Origin: Tricholomella constricta
Taxonomy: Eukaryota > Basidiomycota > Agaricomycetes > Agaricales > Lyophyllaceae
Assembly: GCA_013368375.1 (NCBI GenBank)
Contig: JAACJP010000008.1
Span: forward strand, 1,054,001 to 1,118,000
Direction: 5' to 3'
DNA length: 64,000 bases
Below the pieces are notes generated by a model. That model was not told the DNA's origin. It saw only the letters and a list, made by a program, of their open reading frames with translations, and did not search any database. The stretch's first letter is position 1; each line of letters begins with the position of its first letter. This document shows, in pieces, positions 31,140-42,600 of the stretch. Both the position numbers and the translations under genes were made by a program.

Positions 31140-31650
31140 TTTCGATGAAAAAAAGTTGTCTGCGGCAGCAATCGGGGGAAAAAACTCACAGTGATGACTA
31201 CGAAGCCAAATTCTTCGCAGATGAGAACGAACGCTGTGGATAAGGACAATAAGGCAACAATATACTTTATCAGGTGGCGCAAGACTCGGAAATATCATCG
31301 TTCGCTCAAGCGTTACTGCGAAGTTGGCTCTAGGATCGACGGTAAGCACATGAGGGTAACACATAATGCGAAGGCCCTCGAACATGTCTAGGTCAAGAAT
31401 CATTGTATAAGCTGCGGTTGTAAGAAGTTTGACCAAGGAATTCAAAAAAAATAGATTCTGGGTTATGGATAACAGCTTTGTATAGTAGCTTGATGATCAG
31501 ACCCCGGCATTGGGTCAAGGCAAAAATGGCAGGCGAATGAACTTATATTTCTCTCTGGTTTCCTAGGAGCTGGCAGGCACCCGTACATGTTTGAAAAATT
31601 AGAATGATAGCAGCGCCACAGTCCATTTTTGTTGACAATAAAGCGCATGC
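31140..31650 (-). pseudogene. Degraded DUF6533-like seven-helix gene fragment
   Basis: Minus-strand pieces in different frames resemble the intact neighbour at 28118-30004: AAIILIFQTCTGA against SLLLFQTCMMGW, AVIHNPESI against AVIHNPDSGI, and AYTMILDLDM against ACTMIFDPDM, in the same order. A hydrophobic piece AFVLICEEFGFVVIT follows. The matching order and orientation suggest an old tandem duplicate. I could not build a continuous frame, so a pseudogene is likely, though a diverged gene with many short exons is possible. Confidence 0.4.
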
Positions 31651-33220
31651 ATAAACGCGTAAAAAATCGTCAGGGCTAAGGCTGGCTAAGGTGCAATTGT
31701 TAGAAAACTACAGTTTGGGCGAAGGACCACCGTCCCAGCAACCTAAATGCCTGCCATATTCGAGCCTTCCTAATCACGGACTCAATCTTTCAAAGGGTGT
31801 TCAACTTTTGATTCTGGATCGCGCCGCTCACTGTGTTGTTCCTGGTAACGAATCTTCGATGACTTGCTGAGAAACATACGCCTATGATGCAACCGATGAA
31901 CTGCCTGTGGTATCATTTTGATAGTTCAAGGACTTTACTCACAGCCCTGATCAGAACTTACGACTGGAATCAAAGTCGATGTGTGTTTGCAGTGATAGAT
32001 CTGATGTTTCGATTTTGACTGGGAGAAGATCCAGTGGCTGAGTGGTGGTGACCGAGATGACCATGGCGGTGATTGAGATGATCATGGCCTGGATGATCAA
32101 AAAGTGTCGCACAACGCGTGGTCGAGACTTTCCACCAAAGCCTCATGACTGAATTACCACATGCAATAGTGGCGCATCAAAGTAAATTTCTGGCTTGATC
32201 ATTGCTTGGATCACCACCACCGGTCGTAATACAAGCACCGAAGCTTCTCTTTCCTGTACCTGTTAATCCTTCCCGGTGTCTCTAAAGACTGCCGGTTGCG
32301 AAGCTGTAAAGACAACCGCCCAGTCTCGTGGTGGCGAAACTTGAAGAGTGTTAATCGATAAAAATCAGTTTGGAAGGATCAGATCTCACAGAATTTTCAC
32401 GCTTACATCGCTTAACGGTATTGTGGTGCTGTTGCTACACATACCGGCATGAACGACGAATGTTGCAAGCCAAATTGTTGGCGCAGGTTGATGAACGAGA
32501 CAGCTCAGTGACATCGGAGACCAGGCTCCAAACGTCATAGTCGTATTGATAGAGTCATTGAGTTATCAGCCTGCAGTGGTCACGTCCGAGTCAAGACCAT
32601 CTTGCCCAGATTAACTCCAGGAAGCCGGCTCGAAAAAAATTCTAGGCACCCTCATGATCATAAAAAACCATTATTTAATTTACGGGGCATTGAACAAGTC
32701 GGGCGTATGCAATGGATCATAAAAAGCAAAAAGCAGCGTAAGCGGGGAAACGTAAAGATGCGTGAAGAGAGAATGAGGAAGGAACAAACAACTTTTGAAC
32801 GACGTATGAACGTGAGTGAGTGCCGATAGCTCGTAACGAAGACTCGTGAAGGTCTGCAGACTAGGCTGCAGCAACGTGGGGAGGGGTGGCGGGGGGGTCG
32901 TGATCATGCGGAAAACGCGATAGCAAAGAATATAGCAGGAGATGATGAGAGATATGATAATGAGATGAAGTCTGAATGACGATGACGATGGGATGGCTCG
33001 AGAGCAATGTAAACAAGGCGACCAGGGGAATAATATAGTGAAAAGGATTCAAGGAGTGTTGGTGGGATAGAGACAGGTAGAGGAAGAGACGGAGAAAATA
33101 GACAGTCGAACAAAGCATCCATGAAGATGGGCAAAGTGGTATATGGACAGCGTAGATGAGAATCATGAAGAGACGTGATAAAGAGAGATAAAAAGAAAAA
33201 AAATAGAACGAAACGAACAT
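31651..33220. other. No recognised gene; GA-rich right half
   Basis: Nothing recognisable was found at 31651-32600. From about 32870 to 33215 the plus strand is strongly purine-biased (GA/GAAA-rich), probably the 3' untranslated region of the minus-strand kinase that ends at 33221. Confidence 0.4.
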
Positions 33221-36200
33221 TCAAGCGATGCGCGACAGCCTTCTTGAGGATGTCTTACCGGGCACAATCGCCTTGATAGCACGGCGCATGAGCGCTACAG
33301 TCGTATTGCCGTCGTCCTTGAGAACCGTATGACCCCCACCCCCTAACGTGGGCGTGGGCGAATGATCCCCTATAACGCCAAGCTCATCCACCGACACCGT
33401 GCGCCTTTGGTGATCCTCGCTCGACACAGGCGGGGGCATCGGCCTGCGCGTCGAATGGAACAGGCGGTTTGGCTCCGCCCTGGTGTTGACCGGAAGGGTG
33501 CTGGATACAGGCCCAACATTATCGGATTGATACCCCTTACCGAGGCGTTTGACACCGGAGGTTGCCATGAGGAAACGGTCGTAGACGCCCTCAATGCGGC
33601 GCTGGCTGGGCGTGTCGGGGAGCTGTGCGCTCATTGCGCTGGGCTTGCGTGATGGGTAGGGCTCGACGTGGAGCGGTGATGAGGTCAGGTCGTGGAATGA
33701 TGCGGAGCCGTGGACGAGGGATATGTCCTGCATATCGAGGTCTGGGGTCGACGGCGCGCGTGAGCTTAGCAGGGGTGCAATGAACAAGCTACTATCCAGG
33801 ACCTGCGAAAGTCGGAGTGCAGACGCCGGTAGTTCCGCTACGTAGTTGAGCTGTCAACGCCACATAAGAGGGGAGAACTGAGAAACTCACGCTTATTGAG
33901 CTCCGCCTCGAGCATGGAGACAGGAGCGATGTGTGATTGGAACAAGTTCCCATGCGACCTGCTCTTCTCCCTGCGCTTCGAGGGCGATCCAGCTTCGGCA
34001 TCAAGGTTCGATGGTGTCTTCGGTGCCTTCTCAGGAGAGCATATCGAAACTGTCGCGCGGCGTTTGCGTGAGGGGGTGTGAATCTCGGGAAGCTGCAGCT
34101 GACTGCGACCCTCAGCGAGATCCGTTGATGTGTCGTTATGAATGGCATAGGTGCCGGTGGCGTTGGGAAGGTCCCAGGCACTCTGGTCGTTCTCATGGGC
34201 AAAGATTTGGCTAGCAGCAAGCACCTTGCGTGGTAGTCGGGATGATCGATTAGTGCGACTATGAGATCTGGAGAGGGGGGCGACGGGCAAGGAGGGAAGA
34301 GTTGTCAATTCGTGCGTTGATGAGGATGCAAAGGTCTGGCGAGCATCTTCAACTACCTCTTGGAGGGCGTTAGTCCTATTTGACATGCTCAGCGTGATCT
34401 GGAAGACGTACTCTCAACGTTACGCATCCAAATCGTCATGCGGTCCATTTTGGCATCAGCAGCAACGCGTTCATCATGCTCTGCCTGTCGCACTGAAGGA
34501 AGACCTGAAGGAGCTGATAGCGGCAGACCGTTTAGCATATGACAATCCTTATGCCAATTGGGTGATCTTACCATTATAGAGCAGAATATCATCTTCCCAT
34601 GACTCCCTTACATCATTGCTCTTCCTTGGCAATTTTCCTTCACCATCAACATCCGGAGACAAAACCAGCGCAGTCGTTGATCTGCCAGTGCTTTGTGCAA
34701 TCGCTGAGGACTTGTATAACCTAACGGTCTTGTCTAAAATACAGATGAGCAGGGGTGAAATTCCGTAAAAACGTTGAAGACGAACCGATGGACTTGCGGA
34801 TGTTATGCTTGAAGACATTGAGGCTGGAGTCATTGATAGACAGCCGGCGAGGAGCCTCTGACGATTCTACACCATCCAAATTATGATCTGCGGCCCCGAC
34901 GAAAGCAGAAACGAGATGTTTTACCTGTGGTAGTGAAGGAGGACGCAACAGGGGTCAGTGCACCCGCATGGTGGTTTTCCTTGTCCGCCTCCTTCTCCTT
35001 CCTAACTTTCTCCCTCTCTTCCTCCTCCTCGATTTTCTCGTCTCTCTCCCTCTCGATCTCCTCCAATCTCGCCCTCTCCCTCATCCTCTCCTTCTCGCGC
35101 TCCCATTCTCTCACTCTGTCTCTTACGGGGTCCTTCTTCCCTTTCAGCGAAGCCTCTTTCTCCTTCGTTACACCAACACCCACATTCTCCATATTTCGAC
35201 TACGCGCCGTCGAGTCGCCCAGCACGCGTCCCTTCTTGGGAAGCTCCCCAGAAGGCTTAGGTACAACGCGCGACAGCGGCAGATTCTCACGGTGAGAGAT
35301 ACTACCGAGGGGTTTACGCGAAGCAGAGGCCGCAAAAGCGTTGAACGTCTTGATGTTCTCCTTGCCTGCTGCAGACGAGAAGGGCGAATTTGGCGGCGAG
35401 GCCTTGACAGGTGACAATCCCGTTGGAGGAGCACGCTTGCGGTGTGCTGCTGAATAGGACCAGTCAGTCTTCGGATTACAGTAAGGTAACAAAGGAGATT
35501 TGGCGTACGTTTGACGGCGGCCGCAACCTTAGGCTGGGACTTCGGTCGTGCCAGCTGGGGGAGCTGAGTGGTCTCTTTCGACTTGACCGGCTGGAGGCCT
35601 GGTGGGCTCTCCGCAATTGCATCTTCGAGCCATGGCCTTGAGGCGTTCAGCAACTTCGACACGTCTTTCTCAAAGACGATGGACGATGTGTAACTCGAGG
35701 ACCGTCCTACGCGCACCAGTGTGTCAGTCCGCGTCCAAGCCCAATGACAGAATAAAGGGGACCCACTGTGTGCAGTAGAATCCTTGCGGTACGCCCAGTA
35801 TGGGTCGTTCATCGCCTGCGTCGCGGTGCATCGGAGGTCCGCGTTGGGCGCGACCATCCTGCGCAGCATGCGCTCGACGCCCTTCGACATCTTCCACTCG
35901 CCGACCCACTTGCCGCGGAGCTAGGTAGGCATGTCGCGTAAGTGAATCGCGCCCCAAGAAGCATATCACAACTAGCAGAAGGGGACATACCGTTCGTGAC
36001 CAATACTTCTCCAAATCTTCCTTCGTGGTGAACTGTTCGCCATCAGAATGCTCAAACGGTGTCCGGCCAATGAGAATCTCGAAGAACGTCACGCCGAGGG
36101 ACCAGATGTCCGACTTGCGCGTGTCGTGAGGCAGGCCCCTGGCGCGCTCGGGGGAGAGGTACTATATGGAATACACTGATGAGCAGAGATCATGATTTAC

Positions 36201-37138
36201 GCGCTTATTGTCTTACCTCCGGGGTCCCATATGACAGGTTGCTATGGAAGGCAGTGGTCGATGTCACGTCATATTTCTCCGCAAAACCAAAGTCCACGAG
36301 TACTGGGATGTTTTTGTGTGAGAGGAGAATGTTTGCGGGTCTGTTACTAGGGTTAGATGTCGATGTATGAATGGGCGGAGACGCGTGCTCACTTGATGTC
36401 GTTGTGGACGACACCGCGTTTGTGGAGGAACTCGACACCGGAAAGGAGGAAGCGAAACCATTCACGGGCTTTGATCTCATCCACTTCTACTGGAACGAGA
36501 GCAGGAAGATACGCCCTGGCGCGAAAATAACTTTGATCAGTATTGGGTGGCGTAACTGGCGGTCGGCAAGCGCGGGTCAATCGAGTCGCTTTACGCGTCA
36601 AAAGGCCCGAGAAACGCTCTGTGAGCCCTGAACAGTAAAATGGAGGACTTACATGGTGATCAACGCGTACGACGGGGTGATGATAAATGAATGAAAGGGA
36701 ATAATGGAGGGGTGTGGATCGGATTTGAATGTCCTGACAATCTTCATCTCGTTCCATCTACAGGATAGAGCCATCAGTCAATCCATTCAATACAGAACGA
36801 AGCACAGAACACACAGCGATCGGACGCGTGCCGCGGTGGTTGATGTCTTCGAACGATGCACGAGCTTGACGGCGATTTTCTGGTCCGGCACATTCGCCAG
36901 GCCGTCTGCGCCAGGAGAACCCGTACTGGGCTTGGGACGACAAAGCCATACGCTGCCCCAGTTGCCAAAGCCGATCTGACAAAGGGAAGCATGGGCAATT
37001 AATTAAGACTGAAAGCTGAATGACGGAGACAAAGCCTGCCTCTTCAATGAAATGGAGTCTGTCAGACAGAACTTGGTCGGAGAGAGAGAATATATCGGTG
37101 GACTCTGTGGATGGACCTGCTAGCTGGGGGGCGTCCAT
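33221..37138 (-). CDS. Large Ser/Thr protein kinase with long disordered tail
   Basis: Start [17 protein letters not shown] at 37138 and stop at 33221, with many short introns; roughly 1,100 residues by estimate. The N-terminal kinase domain has [14 protein letters not shown] (glycine loop), Lys in [24 protein letters not shown] (catalytic loop with Asn in place of the usual Arg of HRD), [18 protein letters not shown] and [13 protein letters not shown]. The tail includes a charged coiled-coil-like run of Arg/Glu (about 34990-35150) between [18 protein letters not shown] and EADKENHH, then Ser-rich regions and a basic end [13 protein letters not shown] do not place it in a named kinase subfamily. 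The junction after FIEE uses either a GC donor at 37039 or a weak GT 12 bases on. It is divergent from the porin gene. Confidence 0.8.
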
Positions 37139-37819
37139 GGCTATTAGTACAGAACGAAGAAAGGACAAGAGACGACGAGCGAACCTCGCCAATTGATGCC
37201 GCAGGTTTCTTGAACACTGCCAAAACAATAGTAAATAACACGACCCCTCGTGGGAAGAACGCGTCGGCCAACTCTCATTAATTAACGCTGTATCGTTCTC
37301 GTCGTCAAGGTCAGCTTCAGTAAATGAAGATTGACGAATTCTTTCTAAGTAATCCCCTTCAAGGATATCGGTACGGTGGAGAGTTGTCTTTATTCTCGAC
37401 CTAGTATATGACAAGATCAACGCTGAAGACTGTACAACTAGGACACTTTCCATGTACCACACGCGAGTAACATGAAACTCATCCTTCGCGTTCTTGGGGT
37501 GTTACTGGCATGCTCCGCCCGACGTTAAGCCGGTGGCAGACACAGTCACGTGGACCGCGAATGCCGCCAGACTGCGTACGTTCATGAGGCATTGTGTAAA
37601 ACAAAGCATTCAACGTTGAAAGTCATGACAGCAAGGCCTAGGAGCTGTTGGACAATTTAGGCAAGAAAGGCAATGGACCAAAAGGAGTGCCGGGGAGCTG
37701 GTGTCGTCAGACGGAGACAACCCGGTTTGCCCCACAGAATGTCACATTCCCACGGTGGTCGCCTGATATTGGTTGTTGACGACTCATTGACGCGGCAAAG
37801 CTTTTTCATACAAACCATC
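37139..37819. promoter_or_regulatory. Divergent promoter region, kinase / porin
   Basis: The 681 bases between two divergent start codons should hold both promoters. There is no convincing TATA box. A pyrimidine-rich stretch just before the porin ATG is usual for highly expressed fungal genes. Minus-strand open frames here look like chance. Confidence 0.4.
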
Positions 37820-38972
37820 ATGTCTCTCCCCCAGCCTGTCCCCCCCTCCTGGAAGGTCTGCATTCTTCCTGAATCTCTCTCTCTCGTCTGACCTTTCTCT
37901 GTTCAGGACCTCGGAAAGTCGTCCAACGACCTTCTCGGAAAGGATTTCCCTTTCCAGGGATTCGGCCTTGAGGTCAAGACCAAGACACCGTCCGGTGTAT
38001 CGTTCAAGGTTGGCGGCAGCCGCGACGCCAAGTCCGATGCCATCAACGGTGACATCGAGGCCAAGTGGGCCGACCGCAAGCACGGTCTCACCTTCACTCA
38101 GACCTGGACTACCTCCAACATTCTCCGGAGCCAGGTTGAGATTGAGAACCAGATTGCCAATGGCCTCAAGCTAGATCTTAACACCTCTCTCCTTCCCGAG
38201 AAGGGTGCTAAGACTGCTCTCCTCAACGCCGTTTACAAGCAGTCCGGCTTCCACACCCGTGGTGCTCTTGACCTCTTCAAGGTAAACTTTACCTTCCTAC
38301 TCTCGGAACCAATTACCTAATTCATTCCTTTTAGGGTCCCACTTTCACCGCCGACACCGTCATCGGCCGTGACGGATTCCTTCTTGGTGGTGAGGCTGCC
38401 TATAACGTAACTGAGGGCAACGTCACCCGGTACGCTGCTGCCGTCGGCTACAATGCCCCCGAATATGCCATCACCCTCCACGGTCTCAACAACCTCAAGA
38501 CCTTCAGCGCCAGCTATTACCACCGTGTCAGCGCTGACGTCGAGGCTGGTGCTAAGGCCATCTACGACTCCAAGTCCACTCACGGCGGTGTTGCTCTCGA
38601 AGTCGGTGCTAAGGCGTAAGTCCTTCCGACATTCAATCATGCGCCAAAAGCTGACGCTCTTTCATTCCAAAGCTACCTCGACTCCGCTGCCTTTGTCAAG
38701 GCCAAGATCAACAACTCTGGAGTTATCGCTCTCGGTCCGTCGCCATGTGATGTCGAGTATTTTCCGTTACTAAACCGCCACAATAGGCTACACTCAGTCC
38801 CTGCGCCCCGGTGTCAAGGCTGCCTTTGGTCTTGCTTTGGACACCCAGAAGCTGAACGAAGTCTCTCCCGCTGGTCCCTCGCACAAGGTATGTTCTTCGT
38901 CAAGCTTTTTGAGGCCAAGCGTTTATATGTATGGCTTGCCAGGTCGGCCTCAGCTTGACCTTCGACTCGTGA
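37820..38972 (+). CDS. por1: Mitochondrial porin (VDAC)
   Basis: This is the voltage-dependent anion channel of the mitochondrial outer membrane, a 19-strand beta-barrel that passes metabolites such as ATP and ADP. Six exons (37820-37855, 37907-38281, 38335-38615, 38673-38734, 38787-38887, 38943-38972) with canonical introns give 294 residues; yeast Por1 has 283. The N-terminal helix MSLPQPVPPSWKDLGKSSND and the body motifs (KTKTPSGVSFKVGG, TFTQTWTTSNIL, AVGYNAPEYAITLHGLNN, YYHRVSADVEAGAKA, GYTQSLRPGVKAAFG, end GLSLTFDS) are characteristic. The last coding exon is only 30 bases. No anomalies were seen. Confidence 0.96.
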
Positions 38973-39152
38973 GGATGGGGTTACAGCTTGAAAATAGTTA
39001 TCCATTAAATATAATGAACATCTTTTCACGAATAATCACGATGTGCAACTACAAGTCTGAGTCTCTTGAGAGAAACCGTTGTGCGTTAACCGATATTTAA
39101 GCGCTGAATCCTGATATAAGTCCGGTATCGTCTTGACTCTATCTCTATCTTA

Positions 39153-40358
39153 ATGCCTCGATCATCGTCGCCTCCACCTGCAAAACGCGCGCGTCTCACT
39201 CCGTCACCACACCACAACAACCGCGACGGCGCCAACGGACAGCCACACATGCGCGAGCCTTTGCCTCCACTCTCCTTATCGATCCTCGGCGTTGAGCCTC
39301 TCGATGAATTTATCAAAGAAATCGCGGACTTCATACACCACATGATAGTAACAAGGCCAGATTTGGGTGGTTCCGTCGAGGTCGAGGCAAAAGTGGGCGT
39401 GTTGCGCGACAAAGCTACCGGCCAGCGGATAATGCTGCCCGTCCTCGTCGAAAGCAGTACGCCGTACCTATACTCGTTCGACGCCCCGGCCCCAGCTAAC
39501 CCAACTCCGTCCTAGTATTAGCACCCGACAGCCTCGACTGCCGTTTTGAGTCCAACATGTCCGTCGTAAGTCGCCTCGACCAACCTCAAACGAACACATG
39601 ACACCGAGCACACACACACGCCCTTCCAGAACCAGCACAAGCACTACAACAACCTGCTCAACAACCTCAAGACGGCGTCGAGCCAGTCTTCGCACCCCGC
39701 AAGCCCGCTCGGGTACAGCCACCTCTACCTCGTCGACTCGTTCTACGCCTCCGACAGCTCGCACGACCGCGAAAAGATCCGCGTGACGCGCGACGAGAAG
39801 ACCGGCAGCGTCATCGAGTGCATGCGCAAAATCCGCCTCGGCGACCTCAACATCTACTCCCCCAAGCGCGCCGCGGACTGGCGCGTCAGCGTCAACCTCG
39901 AGGTCCCAGGTGCGCACCCTCCGACCTGCTCATTGAACGCAATGGGTTATGTGCTAACAGGCGTGTGCGCGGTGGCGATGTAGTCCCGCACCCCCTCGGC
40001 AGCGCGACGCACACGCGGAGAAAAGACCGCATGGCCTACTCGCATGAGGAATTCAATATCGATCTCACACAAGTCACCTCCTCCATGTCCGCCTCCGCCC
40101 CTGTACGTTCCCCCTTGCCTTATCTTCAAGTACAACTGACACCGACCCATGATGTTGATGTTTATCTGGCTCCAGCCACAAATATTGCACGAACTCGAGC
40201 TCGAAATCGCGCGTTCGGAGGTCCTACTCGCGACGGCTGCGACGCGGGGCGACCCGAACGTGCCGGAACACGAACGTAGCGCCTTTGATGAGCTCATCCG
40301 CGCCTTTGTCAACAACGCGCGCATTCTAGTACGGAACGCCAGCGACGGCTGGCAATAA
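39153..40358 (+). CDS. CET1: mRNA-capping RNA 5'-triphosphatase (Cet1-type beta subunit)
   Basis: This metal-dependent tunnel-type RNA triphosphatase removes the gamma-phosphate from nascent mRNA, the first step of capping, in the nucleus. Five exons (39153-39456, 39516-39565, 39630-39909, 39984-40102, 40176-40358) give 311 residues. The metal-binding Glu cluster of strand 1 is in SVEVEAKVGVL, and that of the late strand is in LHELELEIARSE. Conserved tunnel residues appear in SVIECMRKIRLGDLNIYSP, DWRVSVNLEVPVP and RRKDRMAYSH. The N-terminal 40 residues are basic and disordered, shorter than in yeast Cet1. It begins 180 bases after the porin stop codon, in the same direction. Confidence 0.9.
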
Positions 40359-40613
40359 AAACGAAGCTGAGATTGGAACACACGATTGGGCTGGGTTATC
40401 GGTGGACTGCATGTGGATGCATGTTTCTATTTTATGATATTCGTGGTGATCCTTCCACAATGATGATTATCGATACAAGGGCAGGGGTATCTAGCTGGTA
40501 GTTTAGGACGAGTGTAATAGAAGGGAGTAGCAATAGTATAGGTGTTGTAGAACTAACCAAAGTAGAGTGGATGCCAATACAGAAAACGAAGGAAAACAAT
40601 CAAACAAAATCGA
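40359..40613. terminator. Shared 3' region of convergent genes
   Basis: The Cet1-type and Rad60-like genes converge here with 255 bases between their stop codons. Poly(A) signals for both must lie inside. I see no single definite signal. Confidence 0.4.
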
Positions 40614-42227
40614 TTAGAGCCCCACCACTTCCACCAAATCGCCATCCTCCAAATCTGCCTCCCCAATCTCTACATCGTTTCCCATTCGATCGCCGTCAAC
40701 ACACAATCTCGGGTCCTTCTTCTTGCCGCCCTCCGCCACGCCCGCCTTCTTCAAATATGCCTTGACGATGGCGCCGCACTTCGTCGTCGGGCGCACTGTT
40801 AGCGTGATATCCTTCGCGGAAATCGTCGACCGGAGAATCAACTTGAACGTGTCGCCCTCCGCGTCGGACTCTGCGTCGTCTGGCGCGGGCGCATCCTGGC
40901 TGGGTGAGGGTGCGTCCGCGTCGGAGTCCGGATCCGGCGTGGCAGCGTCGAAAGCGGAAAGCGTGTGCGAGGCTGCCACGGGGTTTGCACGCAGGTAGTC
41001 GTATGTGGTCTTGTCGCAGGCGACTGGGGGACCGGCAGAACAGTGAGTCGAGTCTTGATGAGTATCAGAAAGAACGCACCGAGGTCGGCTTCGCCCCATA
41101 GCTGCAATGCCATCGGCGTCACGGAGGAGTATATGCGCTTGCCGTTATAGCTTATTATCAGATTATCCGACAGAATGGACGCCTCCTCGGCCACCGCCTC
41201 GAATAGGTCACGGAAGTTGTCATCCTGATCGTCGGCCTCTAAGCCTTGTTGATTCCCGGAAACTGACATGGGACACGCACCCTGTTCATCTTGAACACCC
41301 AAACGTCTTCCTGCCCAGCCTTGTTGAGCGGATGGGGCTGCCATTTCACCGCCAGCTGGACGGTACCCGCCCCTTCCGGCGCCGGTGACGATGCGTGCGA
41401 CGGCGCACGGGAGACGGACCTGGCTAGCCGCGCGAGTTCAGGGTGTGAGAATATCTCGTCGTCTGAATGATTATCGTCGCGATGGTTGGGTGATACAGGA
41501 CGCGGGTTGGTGTTCAATGTCTTTCTGGGAAAAAGGTGAGGAAGGACAGATAACATTAGATGTGAATGTATGCGGACGTACTGGACGAGTGCGCGAGCGT
41601 GCTGGAGCTGGTGCCTTGGGAGTTCCGGGGGCGGCGTTATGGACCGAGAGCGTGTGCGAGGCCTTTTGCGAGCGATATCTTGAGTCTTGCGCGGTGTTGC
41701 CGAGGTGCCTACGAATTCGATGCCGTCGTCGTCATCGTCGTCCTCGAGTTCGACCGAAAGAAGGCTACGGCAGACGAGTCAGTTGCATTTATCAAAGGCA
41801 CGACGCGTCGAGACGACGGAGGGCACCTTTGCTCACCGGTTTAGGGCACTATTGCCGCGCCATGGTGAAGGTGCTTTCCGCTTTGCCTTCCGGCGCTTCG
41901 GAGTCGCGTCGTCCTCGTCGTCGTCGCTGTCGACGTACACGACCTTGGTTTCTACAGTCTTAATCAGATTTTTGAGTGCTATGGAGGTTCGTGTGTGTAT
42001 ATACCCTTGGTCATTTGCTCCAGTTTCTCCCAGACTTTCGTCGACCTCCCCCGATTCCTCATGAACATTTCATCATTGTCCACAACCTGAACTTCCTTCA
42101 AAGGGCTTGATGCCCGGTGAGTCGACGAGGAGGGGCCTGATGTAATTTCTTCAACCGAAGGTGCCGCCTTGACCTTTGGCTTTGGCTTTGGACGTGGTCG
42201 TGGTCGCGGTCTGTTGGACTCAGCCAT
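40614..42227 (-). CDS. Rad60/Esc2/NIP45-like SUMO-like-domain protein
   Basis: The C-terminus is a SUMO-like fold of the Rad60 SLD type: FKLILRSTISAKDITLTVRP, TTKCGAIVKAYLKKAGV, DPRLCVDGDRM and DLEDGDLVEVVGL. Rad60 and Esc2 help genome stability by guiding SUMO conjugation and Smc5/6. Starting at MAESNRPRPRPRP, the protein has a basic N-terminus and acidic patches (VVYVDSDDDEDD) resembling SUMO-interacting motifs. A middle segment VQLAVKWQPHPL to DLFEAVAEEASI and DNLIISYNGKRIYSSVTPMAL could be a first SUMO-like domain, as in Rad60. Several introns, all on the minus strand; the final length of about 430 residues is an estimate. Nuclear location is inferred. Confidence 0.8.
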
Positions 42228-42600
42228 GATCTCGTGAACGCTTAAAGCAGGTGCAGATGCGTGGGAACTTTGGAAATTCTGGCAGGTCGTTCGTAGGTCA
42301 CGTGATTTCAGGTTCTCCAGAAGATATTCAGGGACTGGGCCTTGAGCCAAGTTCAGATCTTGCTTGGATCTTGCAACTATTTTACTTCAATGAACAAGAA
42401 CAAAACAGTACTGTAATACTACAACTCGAACTAACCAGAGTTACAAGGTCAAAGCCTGTCTCAGCAGGGGCAGCGCCATCTATCCACTCCTCTTCGCCCA
42501 GACTCAACTCGAAGCCTCACGCATACCCCCAAAGCAAGCCCATATACTCCACACCATACACTGCAACGCAATACAGGATGTATAGCCATACGTCCAGCTT
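42228..42600. other. Spacer between tandem minus-strand genes
   Basis: 373 bases holding the promoter of the Rad60-like gene and the 3' end of the membrane-protein gene. No other feature was recognised. Confidence 0.4.
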
